Below are positions 33,289 through 44,280 of a DNA stretch of 64,000 bases, one piece after another. Position numbers and translations under genes: made by a program. Each line of letters starts with the position of its first letter. The first letter of the stretch is position 1. A model generated the notes under the pieces. The model worked only from the letters and a program-made list of their open reading frames with translations, had not been told where the DNA came from and did not search any database. The stretch comes from Antedon mediterranea (taxonomy: Eukaryota; Echinodermata; Crinoidea; Comatulida; Antedonidae): positions 16,623,001 through 16,687,000 of the forward strand of contig NC_092674.1 of NCBI RefSeq assembly GCF_964355755.1, written 5' to 3'.

Positions 33289-33789
33289 AGGCTCCGTCTT
33301 TCAGTCTCCATCTTATATATGCGCATGCGCCAAACGCCTTCTCAGAAACATCACAGAAAATCACCAATACAAGCTGATCTGAAACATTATGTGGGGTCAA
33401 GCATCGGGAGAATGTTACATCATTAATCCTTTAAATGTTACATCATCAGTCTTTTCCATTAGCTTTCAGTTTGTTCAGTTAACTACTCATCCCAATCAAC
33501 TCCTGTTTCCCACAATTCTTGAATTCGCAATTTTGCCAATAGGGTCAAACAACCTTGCTATGATACTTAGTATCTTCCTAAGTATTTTATATATGTATAC
33601 TTAATATAATTAATCTCCTTTCTAACAGACCCAACATTTTTTTTCCGCTGTTTATTGTCCATCAGGTCAGACGGATCTCTTACCCATGGGTAGGGAACTG
33701 TCTACTACTCCCATTGCTTCAGGTTGACCATAAATCTGCAAGGTCAACAGGTTTACTGATTTTAACATGTATTTTCTTTGGATTCTCAC

Positions 33790-34074
33790 CTACGAGCTGT
33801 ATGTCAAAGATTTTTGTATCATATTTTTCCTCCTTACCTCCCACAGTATCAACGTTGCTGTAACTTTTTTACCATGGATACCCAAACTGTTAACAAAGCC
33901 TTCCCTTATGAAAGTACCTTGGGAGCCGTTGTCTAACATCACATTTGCTTTCCTGCTTGTTTTTCCATTAGGCCTAATTACCTCAACTTCGAGTACCTGC
34001 AGTAATGGTTTATTGCCAATTGCACTTCTGTACAGACCTACCCAACATTTAAATGGTATTCTGTTTGGCAGCAA
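33790..34074 (-). pseudogene. BEL/Pao aspartic protease fragment
   Basis: The frame contains VMLDNGSQGTFIREGFVNSL. The DNGSQ.TFI segment is the BEL-type version of the retroviral-type protease D(S/T)G active site. It lies directly upstream of the reverse transcriptase scraps, as expected. Confidence 0.9.
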
Positions 34075-34758
34075 TTTGGTTTACTCTCACCTTGTGCTTT
34101 TCTTGGATTTTTGGAGAAACAAGTTAGGCAAACCGTCAATTATTTGTTTTAAACTAGCTTGATTGTGTTCAATTCATTTAAATAACCGAGTGCACTTAGT
34201 GCCTCATAACAGTTTTCAATTTCATCTGAAAACTCCCTTAAACATTCACCTTTCCTCTAGTCAAAATCTCAGTTTGGACCCATGCCTGGACAATGATTGC
34301 TGTATTACCAACTCTTTCCCTTAAGGTGTCCCAAGCTTTAAATCCTTCAGTGGGTGGTTTCATGACACAGAATTGCATCCGGAGCTTTACCTTTACAAAA
34401 TAATATTAAGGTGTTCAACTTAACACTATCATCATCAACTCCTGACATGCTCTGGTAAGAAGTTATAAAGGAATGATAATATACAAGGTCCCCGTCATAA
34501 TGTTTCAGGGTGTACGAAGCGTACACATTATTGCTTCAACAACATTAGCTTGATCTACAACATTATGATTTTCACTATTGTTTACCTTATCATTAACTAT
34601 AGTATCAGGTTGAGTCTTTTATAATGTTTTTGTTTCAACATCTTGAATTGCTTTTGCTGCTAGGTTGTTAGATACTGTTTTGGTCTTATATTCAGTCTTG
34701 ATAGTATGGACTTCTGTCATATATTCCTTTTTGCATCACTTTCTTCTTCCTTTTGAAA

Positions 34759-34760
<2 letters not shown>

Positions 34761-34812
<52 letters not shown>
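34761..34812. repeat. (ATC)n microsatellite within the gag remnant
   Basis: About 17 trinucleotides. In the minus frame it yields a run of Met residues, plainly a repeat expansion in dead sequence. Confidence 0.97.
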
Positions 34813-34814
<2 letters not shown>

Positions 34815-34924
34815 CTCGACTAACTCCGCATGAGATTGCTCAATGGCATCAAACGTTCTTTTAACTCGTAATAGTCCTTCTTGCAGTTCTTGCTCCAATA
34901 TGGTGATGAGTTTTCTAAATCCAC

Positions 34925-35010
34925 TATTCGGCCCACTTTTGGTGGGACGATTCGGCCCACTTTTGGGCCGAAACATCCCACTTTGTGGGCCGAAACGTCT
35001 CACTTTAGAC
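34925..35010. repeat. CCGAAWCRTCYCA word cluster
   Basis: Copies of the 15-16 bp word found at 35385 occur here in both orientations (GGGACGATTCGGCCC, GGGCCGAAACATCCC, GGGCCGAAACGTCTC). Confidence 0.75.
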
Positions 35011-35384
35011 CAATTCATATTCATTTTTTTTGGTATTTATCAAGATTTTAAAGGTGTTTAACAATCCGTATTTTATTGATATTGACAAAGTTGATATAAT
35101 ATATATAATAAATTACTAAAAAAAACGTAATTTTATATTCAATTTATTACTGCGAAAACCTTGTTTATTTCGTGCATTCGCCAAGTGGTCAACAGAGGGC
35201 GTAACTTGTTTACATCGTTCGCGTGACTAAAAAATGATCATTTTCGACAATGTTTTCAAAATGTTTGCTTTATTGCATCTTTATCCCTAGTAGTGCTACT
35301 CCCTAGTCTCTCTGAAAATAAAGTTTGGGGAAAAAAGCTTATTTTATGCTTATAAATGCATATCAAAGCCGATAAATGTAAGTG

Positions 35385-35492
35385 TGCCGAATCGTCTCAG
35401 GGCCGAATCGTCCCGGGCCGAATAGTCCCGGGCCGAATCGTCCCAGGGCCGAATCGTCCCGGGCCGAATCGTCTCAGGGCCGAATCGTCCCG
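35385..35492 (+). repeat. Minisatellite, seven copies of about 15 bp
   Basis: The unit is GGGCCGAATCGTCCC with small changes. Inverted copies lie 400 bp upstream (34925-35010), so the intervening 370 bp may be a foldback element. A lone copy of the word occurs at about 49976. Confidence 0.9.
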
Positions 35493-35499
35493 CTACCCT

Positions 35500-36020
35500 G
35501 AGATTCGCCTGTGTTTGAGACGATTTATTCAGAAAAAAAAATCTGAAAGCAAATACAAGTCATAACTTACATGTTAGAAACAAGAACTGACGTATGATTG
35601 AATAGCTATTATAACTTTATTTTAACATTTGTTCAATAACTCACTGTTTGTCAGGCAAATTCCTAGCACAAGCCTAGCACAAGTCATACTTTCGACCCGT
35701 CAAAATACACTCATTAGTAACTGAAACAAAATTATATTAATCCATGATAATTATAACCTTCTGATCCCAAATTCTATAAACCTTTACAAACAACTTAATC
35801 CGCTACAATCAGTAGTAAACAAGTTCAATGTATTGTAACGAAAATCCATTCTCGGGTTCGTTCCCTTTTGGGGGGAGGGGTCTGCGGTACTGCGACACAC
35901 TCGAATGAAACAAACAAATCAATTACAATTACTGGAGTGACCTCCTCCTTTATTCTTCTTTGATTCCAAATTATTGGTAACCACCGATTATAATAATTAA
36001 TTAGATTAGTTCTGCTATTA
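35500..36020. other. Unassigned intergenic stretch
   Basis: AT-rich, with one G-run (35869-35880). No gene or bounded repeat seen. Confidence 0.4.
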
Positions 36021-36029
36021 CGCCGGACT

Positions 36030-36650
36030 TGAAACAACAGCGTAACCACCAGTAATGACGTAACCTCCAATAGTAGCGTAACCACCAACAACGGCGTAAC
36101 CTCTTACGGCAACGTAACCACCAACAATGGTGTAACCTCCAACAGCACGTAACCACCAACAATGGTGTAACCTCCACAGCAACGTAACCACCAACAATTT
36201 GGTGTAACCTCCACAGCAACGTAACCACCAACAATGGTGTAACCTCCACAGCAACGTAACCACCAGCAATGGCGTAACCGCCAACCAGCAACGTAACCAC
36301 CAACAATGTGTAACCTCTAACAGCTACGTAACCACCAACAATGGTGTAACCTCCAACAGCACGTAACCACCAACAATGGTGTAACCTCCACAGCAACGTA
36401 ACCACCAACGATGGTGTAACCTCCACAGTAACGTAACCACCAACAATGGTGTAACCTCCACAGCAACGTAACCACCAACAATGTGTAACCTCTAACAGCA
36501 ACGTAACCACCAACAATGGTGTAACCTCCAACAGCAACGTAACCTCCAACAATGGTGTAACCTCCACATAAACGTAACCACCAACAATGGTGTAACCTCC
36601 ACAGCACGTAACCATGACCAACAATGGCGTAACCACGTACCGGCTAACAG
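36030..36650. repeat. Minisatellite of about 35 bp composite unit
   Basis: Alternating half-units GTAACCACCAACAATG and GTGTAACCTCCACAGCAAC repeat about 17 times with small variation. The minus strand stays open for 224 codons, and other frames stay open too, because the unit lacks stops. I treat the frame as a by-product. Confidence 0.93.
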
Positions 36651-36699
36651 GGTAACCACCAGTAGTCTTAACCACTGGCTAATAGGTGTACCCACCAGC

Positions 36700-36930
36700 A
36701 AAGCAGTATCACAACCACAGGGTGTACCACGGGCTAACTGTATTTCAAGCAGTAACACAACCAGTAGGTGCAACCTCCGGCTCAGCTATGTCTCAAATAG
36801 TGATACAACCAGTACAGTAGGTGCAACCTCCGGCTCACTATGTCTCAAATAGTGATACAACCAGTAGTTGCAACCTCCGGCTCACTATGTCTCCAACAGT
36901 AGCACAAGTGGTAGGCTGTACCTTCCGGCT
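36700..36930. repeat. Second tandem repeat, about 55-60 bp unit
   Basis: Three to four copies built on GTGCAACCTCCGGCTCACTA, TGTCTCAAATAGTG and ATACAACCAGTA. It adjoins and grades into the preceding minisatellite. Confidence 0.8.
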
Positions 36931-36934
36931 AACT

Positions 36935-37495
36935 TTACTTGCTGTGTCTTAACTCTCCTTTTATTATTCAGCTCTAATTTTCTCCTTCTCCTTTCTCTAA
37001 TCTTCTGTACACTTTGTTTTCCAATTTCTCTACTTATTTAACACGTCTTTTCCCTGCTTCTCCGCTTTTCCAGCTCCAATCTCTCCCTCTTTTTTAACGC
37101 AGCTCGAGGTAACCCTCCATTGCCTTCCTTCTCCAATCCCTCTCTGCCCTTTTTCTCACGTCCGTTCTCTCTGCTACTCTTCCTGCCTAACTCTGCCTCC
37201 ATCTGCCGCCCTCTATCTGTTCCTTCTACCCCAAAATCATTACAGTATTATTACCTCCGCCAAAGAGGTTATATTTTCACCCCTGTATGTTTGTGTGTGT
37301 GTCTGTGAACAGTTTTCATCCGATTCTCACCAAATTTGGACACAATGATGCCCCAAAAGCTTGGAAGAGTTCGATTGTGAGGGGAAAAGGTCATAGGTCA
37401 AGGTCACAACTAACAAAAAACTATTTTACTGCCTAGAGACCACAGTTTTTATCCGATTCTCACCAAACTTAGCCACAATTATCAATGACATAACA
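36935..37495. repeat. Pyrimidine-rich tract, then a CTCCGCCAAAGAGG dispersed repeat
   Basis: 36940-37240 is strongly C/T-biased on the plus strand. From about 37250, CCTCCGCCAAAGAGGTTATA, then TTTTCATCCGATTCTCACCA (repeated near 37450) and a CAAGGTCAC block look like a dispersed invertebrate repeat with two internal subunits. No coding evidence. Confidence 0.6.
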
Positions 37496-38520
37496 GCTTC
37501 AAGGGGATTGGATTCGATTGTATAAATAAAATGAGGGCTATAATTACGTTTCCTAGTTATGTGCATGACTTTACACTTCTTTGCATTTAATTTCATTTTA
37601 TTATCCTCACACCATTTGGAAATTTTACAAAGATCCTGTTGTAAGGTAAGTGCATCATGACGACTGAATACAGGTTTATAAATTACTGTATCATCTGCCT
37701 ACTGCTTCATAACAGAAGAGGTATTTAGAGGTAGGTCATAAACAAAGAGATTAAATAGAAGCGGGCCTAACAATGATCCCCGAGGAACACCCGAGCCCAC
37801 TCTATCCCAATCAGAATGCTCCTTATTAAGAACAACACGTTGGAATCTGTCACTGAGAAAGGAGTGAAGACACTTTAGGAGAGATCCACATACTCCCATG
37901 TTGTGCAGTTTCTTGATTACTAAATCATGGGGAACACGGTCAAAGGCCTTCTCCCAATCAAGGAATATTGCATCAATTACAGGAGGTTGTCTAACATCCA
38001 ATGTTTGTGACCAATCATGATATAACGCTGAGGCCTGTGTAATACATGATCTACCTGGATAAAACCCGTGTTGCGTGGGACTTATAAATCCAAAAAATTG
38101 AAGATGAAAAAGAATGTTATCTGCTATAATACGTTCAAAAACCTTACCTATAATAGAACATAGCGATATGGGTCGATAATTATTAACATCGTTACGATTA
38201 CCTGACTAAAAATAGGAGTGACATTCGCGAGTTTCCAATCTTTTGGTACAAAGCCATCCGTTAAGAACTTGTTAAACATTTTGCACAACACTGGGGCAAT
38301 AATTGGAGCTGACATGGATAACATTTTAGGTGTAATCCCGTCTGGTCCAGGGGATTTGTTGGGTTTCAATGACAATAGAGCCTCGAAAATAGTTTTTTCA
38401 GTAATATTAATGTTATTAAGGGGAACAATATCTGGGTGAACACAATTACAGATCTCATGGTTAACATTGAAATTACGATTAGGTTAGTTAAAGTTTGACG
38501 CAAAGAATGTGGAAAATGCA
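37496..38520 (-). pseudogene. LINE reverse transcriptase with nonsense mutation in the catalytic box
   Basis: The minus strand reads LLSLKPNKSPGPDGITPKML and DWKLANVTPIF. After a frameshift near 38207 it continues NNYRPISL, ISPTQHGFYPGRS, FLDWEKAFDRVPHDLVIKKL and GVPRGSLLGPLLFNLFVYDL. The catalytic Y.DD box reads stop-ADD because the Tyr codon is TAG (about 37700). It continues TVIYKPVFS and LNAKKCKVMHITRKRN and stops matching near 37496. The order and family (jockey/CR1-like) resemble the fragment at 27505-28240, which begins about where this one ends. Confidence 0.93.
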
Positions 38521-39185
38521 TTAATACCTATTATAACCATCAATACAAGTCCGCCTCAGTAAAGGACCGAATGGTAAAAGAGCCGAAGAAGGCAGTAACG
38601 GCGTTCCATACTATTACTAGTCTCCTAAAAAGTACTACTGTATTAGCCTAGTACTAGGCTAGTAGTAGGAGGCCGCCTATATTATGCTTACCAAATTACG
38701 ATAATGTCTAGGCCTACCTCCTCCTCCTCCTCCTCCGAATGTAATCCAGATAATTCAAGGTAGGATAAAAGTTCGCCATAAGTTTATAGGTGACGGTGCA
38801 GTTTAGTACCGTACCACCCGGACTCTAACTTAAAATTACTAAAAAAGGTCAGGGTAGGGAGGGGATTCCGGGCGGGTCGGCGATTGATTCGTCCCATTTT
38901 TTAGATCAAACTAGGCCTATCCTAGGCCTAGGCCTAGTAATGTTAATATAGGCCTAGGCCTAGGTCTACCTAGGCTAGGCCTACGTTTTTGCGGTATTTA
39001 TCAAGTTTCTAAATGTGATTGAACTACCATTGCTAATCATGCCATTTAAGAAATGTTGTATTTCCAACAATATGTTGATGACCTCCTCTAACTAGCCTAG
39101 CTAGAGTAGGCCTAGAGGCCCTAGATAGTAGTTAGGCCTAGAGGCCTAGGCCTAGCTAGGAGGAGGGTTAGTAGTAGGGGGTGCT
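38521..39185. repeat. GGCCTA clusters and (CCT)n in unassigned DNA
   Basis: (CCT)n lies at 38717-38736. GGCCTAGGCCTAG clusters lie at 38905-38985 and 39085-39170. No gene is seen. Confidence 0.6.
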
Positions 39186-39189
39186 GGTC

Positions 39190-40003
39190 AACGCGTACCC
39201 AAACCAACCCGTACCCATGCCAACTCGTACGCAACTTGGCTAACCCGTACCCAAATAATTGGTCAACTAACTCGTACCCACTTTGGCTAACCCGTACCCA
39301 AACCAACCCGTACCCATGCCAACTCGTACCTAAATATTTGGCTTACTCGTACCCAAGTATTTGGCTTACTCGTACCGATTATTTGGTCACAGTGCATTTC
39401 GGCCGCCAATCATTTCGGCCGCCGGTTATGGAACGACCAAATTCATGAAACTCCAAAAAGGACAAAATATGGCATGATCATTTCGGCTGCCAGGTATGGC
39501 TCGCCAAATTGAAATAGCCAGAAATAACTGTACAGAATTACAGTGAAAAAAAATAACTTTATCAAGTCTATGGAACGCCACAGAGAATTATGGTCATTTA
39601 AACTAGAGATCAGTTGTGCAATGGGCTAAAAACTTCAGCATCAACTCCTTCTTATTAAAAAAATATTAATATTCACTGTAGTGATGGCAATGTGCACGCT
39701 ATAAATATCGCTTGCTGTTTCTGGAATTGAAGACCGCCGATTCGGCTTAATAATACACTATTTAGTAAAATATTAACATTTTAACACACATGGCGTGTCA
39801 TACATATTCAAGAATAATTACAATTCTGGCGGCCGAAATTAACAATACATATTTTGTCCTTTTTGGCGTTTCATGAATTTGGCAATTCCATAACCGGCGG
39901 CCGAAATGACTGGCGGCCGAAATGATCAGACACCGATTATTTGGCTTACCCGTACCCATTTTTGGCTTACTCGTACCCATTATTTGGCCTACTCGTACCC
40001 AAT
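39190..40003 (+). repeat. CGTACCCA minisatellite split by a foldback element
   Basis: About twelve copies of a roughly 20-bp word, TTGGCTTACTCGTACCCAA and variants, run from 39190 to 39390. They resume at 39935-40003 after the foldback element. Confidence 0.85.
39405..39932. mobile_element. Foldback element with about 80-bp arms
   Basis: The left arm (39405-39480) reads CATTTCGGCCGCCAATCATT, CCGGTTATGGA and AAATTCATGAAAC, and the right arm (39830-39932) is its inverse. Each arm's outer part is itself a tandem of the CATTTCGGCCGCC word. ACCGATTATTTGG occurs just outside both ends, but the host is a tandem repeat, so this cannot be called a target duplication with certainty. Confidence 0.87.
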
Positions 40004-40916
40004 TTGAATAATTACTTGTTTTGGTAATGATTTGATTGGCGCAAAACTAGTGGTATGCTTTTGCCGTATGAATATTTTTATATTTAAATTGTTTTTTTAT
40101 TTTACAGGTCTCGGTGAAATGTGTGCCAATAAAAATGACCATTAATTGTAAACTTCGTTTAATTAGGGCAAGGCATTATATTTGTTAACATTTATTTCAA
40201 TGTAGTATTATATTTTTATAAACGTATGTTTGTGTCTTTTTTATTTACGTAAGACAACATTAATTAATAAAAAATTAACTGTTGTATAGTATATTACAAT
40301 TCAATTAAGCCCAGAGGTAAAGCACCAACAACGTATAATTTTTATACTTATCAATTTTTATTCTTATCACCTAATTATCTTCCCTGATTAGGCCTACATT
40401 TGATCAAGTAATTTTTATTTCTATTGTGTTGGTATATTTAAAATGATTTGAATTAACAACGCTCTGTTTAAAGTGGGGTTCCGGGTTTAAAATGAATAAT
40501 AAAAAATATATTTGTTTGTCTCTTGAATGGTGAAAGTTTCATTTATATAAGCGCCCAGTGAAGCAGAGCGAAGGCTGTGAAATGAGGCCAGATTACAAGT
40601 GCAGCTACGGCAAAATCAATGAAGTGTAACGTATACTGTACATTCCTGCTGAGGAGCAAGACGACGATACACGTGCTCTCTGCCCATGTCATGTATTCTA
40701 AAACTTATGCTCACTTAGCAGCAAAAATGAGGCTGGTATCCACTTAAATAGTTTCGTGATTTTAAAAATTAGTGACTACTTAAAAATGTATCAAATATTT
40801 TCGAAATGTTAAAACAGTTTAAGAGCCATTGTCTGTAAGAATCAAAGAAATATAAAAAATAGTAGTGGCAGACTAAAAAAAATGGATTTCTTTCAAATTT
40901 TGCACATGGTTTAATA
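40004..40916. other. Unassigned intergenic stretch
   Basis: A possible splice acceptor (TTTTTTATTTTACAG at about 40108) is followed by only about 12 open codons with no homology. No gene is called. Confidence 0.4.
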
Positions 40917-42130
40917 CTCTAGTAACTTTCGTATGCACTTTGAGGTCCAGAGACTTGACTTCACAAATTTGTTTAGGATGGTTAAACAATCATTTTTGGC
41001 TTGGTTACACAATTTGAAAATGTGGCGAAAGGTCAAAAGGTCAGGTGAAAGGTTATACCAAACACCAATAGGTAGTTAAATCTCGACAACCACTGGTCAC
41101 AGCAAGGTAATTTTGGTCTCAAATTGATCAGAAGGTATACATTTATATTCAGTCTAATGGGACATTTTAGTAAAAAATGACCGGAAATGCCATTTCTGAC
41201 CTTTGACCCACTACCCAGGGCATGTATGTATAGATCTCCGTAACTACTGGTCATAGACACTTAAAAAATTAGGTCTTAAATTGTTTGCAATATACATTTT
41301 ATTATTTGTTGCACATTTTGAAAAATGTTAAAAAAGGTCAAAGGGTCAGGGTCAAGGGTTATATGAACAAACACAAATAAGTACTTGTATCTCGATTTTA
41401 ATTTTTTTAGTCTCAAAATGTTGAGAAGGCATGCATTCATATTCAGTCTAATGGGACATGTTAGTGAAAAATGATCAGAAATGCCATTTCTGACCTTTGA
41501 CCCACATACTAGGGCATCTTTATATCTATGTATTGTAAGTACATGTACTGGTCGTAGAAACTTCAATTTAGTATCAAATTGTTGGAAATATACATATTTA
41601 CATTCATTCTAACAGAAAAATTTGATGAAAAGAGTCCAAGAGCATTAGGGTTTGACCCGAAAATTTCTGGTAACAAGCTAATTTTTTCAGGAAAGGTCAA
41701 GAACTATGATTGGAACATCATACTAAAAGTCCCGAAAAATCCTCCTTGTGCTCTCTGAGAAATCCAAGATGGCGTCCAAAATGGCTGCCATTTTAAATTG
41801 GTCTATAACTTTGTAACCGCTTGTCGTAGAGTATCGATTTTGGTGTCAAATAGTTCACAATATATACATTCCTATTTGCTCTAACAGAAAATTTTGTCAA
41901 AAAATGGCCGCTACTACAGTTTCTGGCAGTTTGACCTTTGACCTGGTCTTATCATATCTCGGTAATGGCTTGTCATAGAGAATTAAGATTAGGCCCAAAT
42001 TGTTCAGACCATGCATATTTTTATTTGCTGTAATGAAATATTTTATCCCAAAATGACCGGAAGTGAGGTTATTGACCTCTTATTGACCTATTCATATCTC
42101 TTTACCGTATCTCAAGAAATATTTGTCGTA
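40917..42130 (-). repeat. DR1-bearing repeat, right arm of the long-range inverted repeat
   Basis: 40917-41615 is the inverse of 20660-21365. It then continues with further related units of about 250-300 bp to 42130. TGACCTTTGACC(C/T) occurs at 41197, 41491 and 41932. Frames at 41033, 41276 and 42011 are accidental. Confidence 0.88.
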
Positions 42131-43440
42131 GGTAAAATAAAACATTCAAGAGTGTATTCTCTTTTAAAACAAGGAATGACCTGGTTTCATGTTTCAAAAT
42201 GCATTATTTTTACAAATAAAATGGTCCTTAACATTAGGTTTTTGACAATCCTGAGTATAATATGTGCCATGTAGTACATAGTGTTTCCTGCCAATTGAGC
42301 ATTTCCATGCGAAATGTATATAACCTGAACATTTCATTCTCACAATCACAGTATCATAAAGTCTATACATTTCCTAAATTATATAAAATTTCTACTTCTC
42401 TGAACAAAAATAATTATCATAATTTCTAGTTATTGTCAATAGTTTTATTTATACATTTTATATATCCAATCGGCTCTTAATTATTTATTCATTTAATTTA
42501 TTGTCCATTCCTTTCCGATATTAAATGTTTTTTTAAATCATTGGATTCAAGCCCAAACATCACAGCGAATCTTCCACGTTATAAAAAAAAAACAAATGTA
42601 ATCGTCAATACAATGTAATGTTAGCTTGCAGTTAGCTGTGACTCTGCAAGGCGCCTAACTTGTCTAGGCTAACGCTAGCCCCCGTGTCGATGCACCGCTG
42701 CCATACACGGCCTGATGAACACCCATCATCAGCAGTAGGTCTTACAGGCGATGACGGCGAAAATCTGAATAGGCGCGCCTAGGCCAAGCTAGGCCTGCTT
42801 GGTTTTTTGCTGTTGATATCGTAAACACTTTCGAAACCAGTTAACATTAGCTTGGTAGTTATAATGCTGCTTTTCAATAGTGAAAAATAGTTAATTTGAG
42901 TGACTAAATAGGTTAAAACGGCGTCTGAAATCAGTCAAATTGACAATAGTGTCCATGCTGCTGCTATATCGCACACACTTCCTGGTATGACGTCATTGTG
43001 CCTTAGACCAAAATACCGCGTTGCTACGGAGTGAGTTTTCTGCGCGTATCAAAAAGAATTTCATTGCAAACTTTTCTTGTAAACTAATTGAATGATTTAT
43101 AAGTTTTTAAAATATAATAACTTTATAAATATTTACTCAATATTTATGAAATAAACACCATTGCAAAGCTTATGATTCAAATAATCCAAATATATGAAAA
43201 AATTCAAAATGAATATTTCCGACAAAAGTAGGGTTTTGCCAGATCGGGTCACATATACAGACATGCTGAATATTGCGGATTTCATATACTGTAATATTAA
43301 AATTGTCTAAAAACATAATCAAGGGTTACATTTAAAATCACTTGAAATAAAAAAGGGCTACACATTTATATTAAAACTTCTTATGCAGCATATGTCACAC
43401 TAATATAAAATACCATTTTAAAGCGTAGGGAGAGAGATCT
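42131..43440. other. Unassigned intergenic stretch
   Basis: 42640-43030 is richer in GC and CpG (GGCGCGCC at 42772-42779). It could be a promoter region, possibly of the plus-strand gene downstream, but I see no exon. Confidence 0.35.
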
Positions 43441-43456
43441 CCAGAACATATATATT

Positions 43457-43790
43457 TTAATTATTCAATAGGTCAAATATCTTGTCTTTACTATTTTTCA
43501 ATTTCTGTTCAGCAGTATAAAAGTTATACAAATATTTGCAGATTCTTTTTTTTTCTGTCGTTTCTAGTTCTTTATATATTATGGAGGATTTATATATACA
43601 AAAAGTAAAAACTGAAATTAATTCGTTTACAAGTTTGTTTGTTGTTCCCAAAATTACATTAACCCACTTTGGGAAGTCTTGCTGTACTGTAACCTCATTT
43701 GGAAGACACTGAACCAGCATATCTTTAAACTTTCTCCAGACCGGTTGAATAGTTTTACATGCAATTATTGCATGGACCTATAAATCAGAG
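43457..43790 (-). pseudogene. Probable LINE C-terminal (zf-RVT-like) fragment
   Basis: An 87-residue frame extended upstream reads HAIIACKTIQPVWRKFKDML, then WVNVILGTTNKLVNEL and FTFCIYKSSIIYKELE. A H..., C.. and W..F pattern before a helical tail resembles the zinc-binding end of L1- or R2-like reverse transcriptases. No other LINE parts adjoin, so this is tentative. Confidence 0.45.
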
Positions 43791-44055
43791 GTCCATGTTT
43801 ATTGTATTTCTTTATATATTAGCTTTATTTCGAAGCGGTTTTAAAAACATTTCTGTGAAGAGATGAGAAAACTACACAGATTTTGACCAACCATTTTTCA
43901 TATGATAAACGCTTTTAAAATTTGTCTAAAAATGATAAATAATACTAAACCACCTGATTATAAACAATAATACAATTAGCTGGAAAATTAAGAGGCTCGT
44001 TGCGTTTAGGAACACTTAAAAATATCGTGCATAGCCATAATACGTGATTTTGGCC
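43791..44055. other. Unassigned stretch
   Basis: A small hairpin, TGGACCT / AGGTCCA, lies at about 43773-43797. Nothing else is recognised. Confidence 0.35.
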
Positions 44056-44063
44056 CTTTATCG

Positions 44064-44142
44064 GCAGAACCTCCTGTAAGCGGCCACTTTTCCAGGTCCC
44101 GAGGGTGGCCGCTTACGAGAGGTTCAACTGTATTTTAAAAAT
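44064..44142. mobile_element. Short palindromic MITE with GTAAGCGGCCAC arms
   Basis: GAACCTCCTGTAAGCGGCCA and its inverse GTGGCCGCTTACGAGAGGTT flank a 20-nt loop, and the right side ends TTCAACTGTA. The CAGTTGAACCTC-type end is typical of pogo/Tigger-related MITEs. Confidence 0.65.
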
Positions 44143-44144
44143 CA

Positions 44145-44280
44145 ATTATCCTTAGTTACGCATAGAAACAGGTTCTAAGATAACATAAATAATACATTTT
44201 GACATAAATTGACCCACAAATGACCCTTTCACAAGATCAGACTTTTTTATTCAGTGATTTTTGGGATTCAGTAGATATAA
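44145..44280 (+). repeat. Direct repeat unit D, left part
   Basis: The TTAGTTACGCATAGAAACAG and GATTCAGTA blocks recur in the same orientation at 47590-47690 and 47725-47830. The element at 44281-47518 interrupts this tandem unit. Confidence 0.8.

Larger units (their letters stand above)
32535..34930 (-). pseudogene. BEL/Pao LTR-retrotransposon remnant
   Basis: Minus-strand pieces appear in the canonical BEL order. These are a gag-like N-terminus (LITILEQELQEGLLRVKR, about 34820-34927), a CF-containing piece near the gag end (about 34100), an aspartic protease (33790-34074), thin reverse-transcriptase scraps (33420-33700), RNase H (33079-33288) and the linker before integrase (32538-32840). 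Most of the reverse transcriptase core and all of the integrase core are missing. Frames are broken many times. No LTRs are visible. 32279-32534 holds nothing identified. Confidence 0.85.

Noticed and set aside
33767-34162. 131-codon plus-strand frame as a membrane protein
   Set aside because: It is the antisense of the BEL/Pao protease, whose motifs are clear on the minus strand.
36030-36650. CRISPR-like array
   Set aside because: The units are contiguous with no unique spacers, and the context is a eukaryotic genome with no cas genes.
36001-36675. 224-codon minus-strand open frame as a gene
   Set aside because: It lies wholly in a minisatellite whose unit lacks stops. Other frames are open too, and there are no flanking splice or start signals.
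21365-40917. A 20 kb giant transposon bounded by the DR1-bearing arms
   Set aside because: The interval contains PDCD10 exons 1 and 2 and many unrelated insertions. The arms continue into further repeat units on one side and there is no target duplication.
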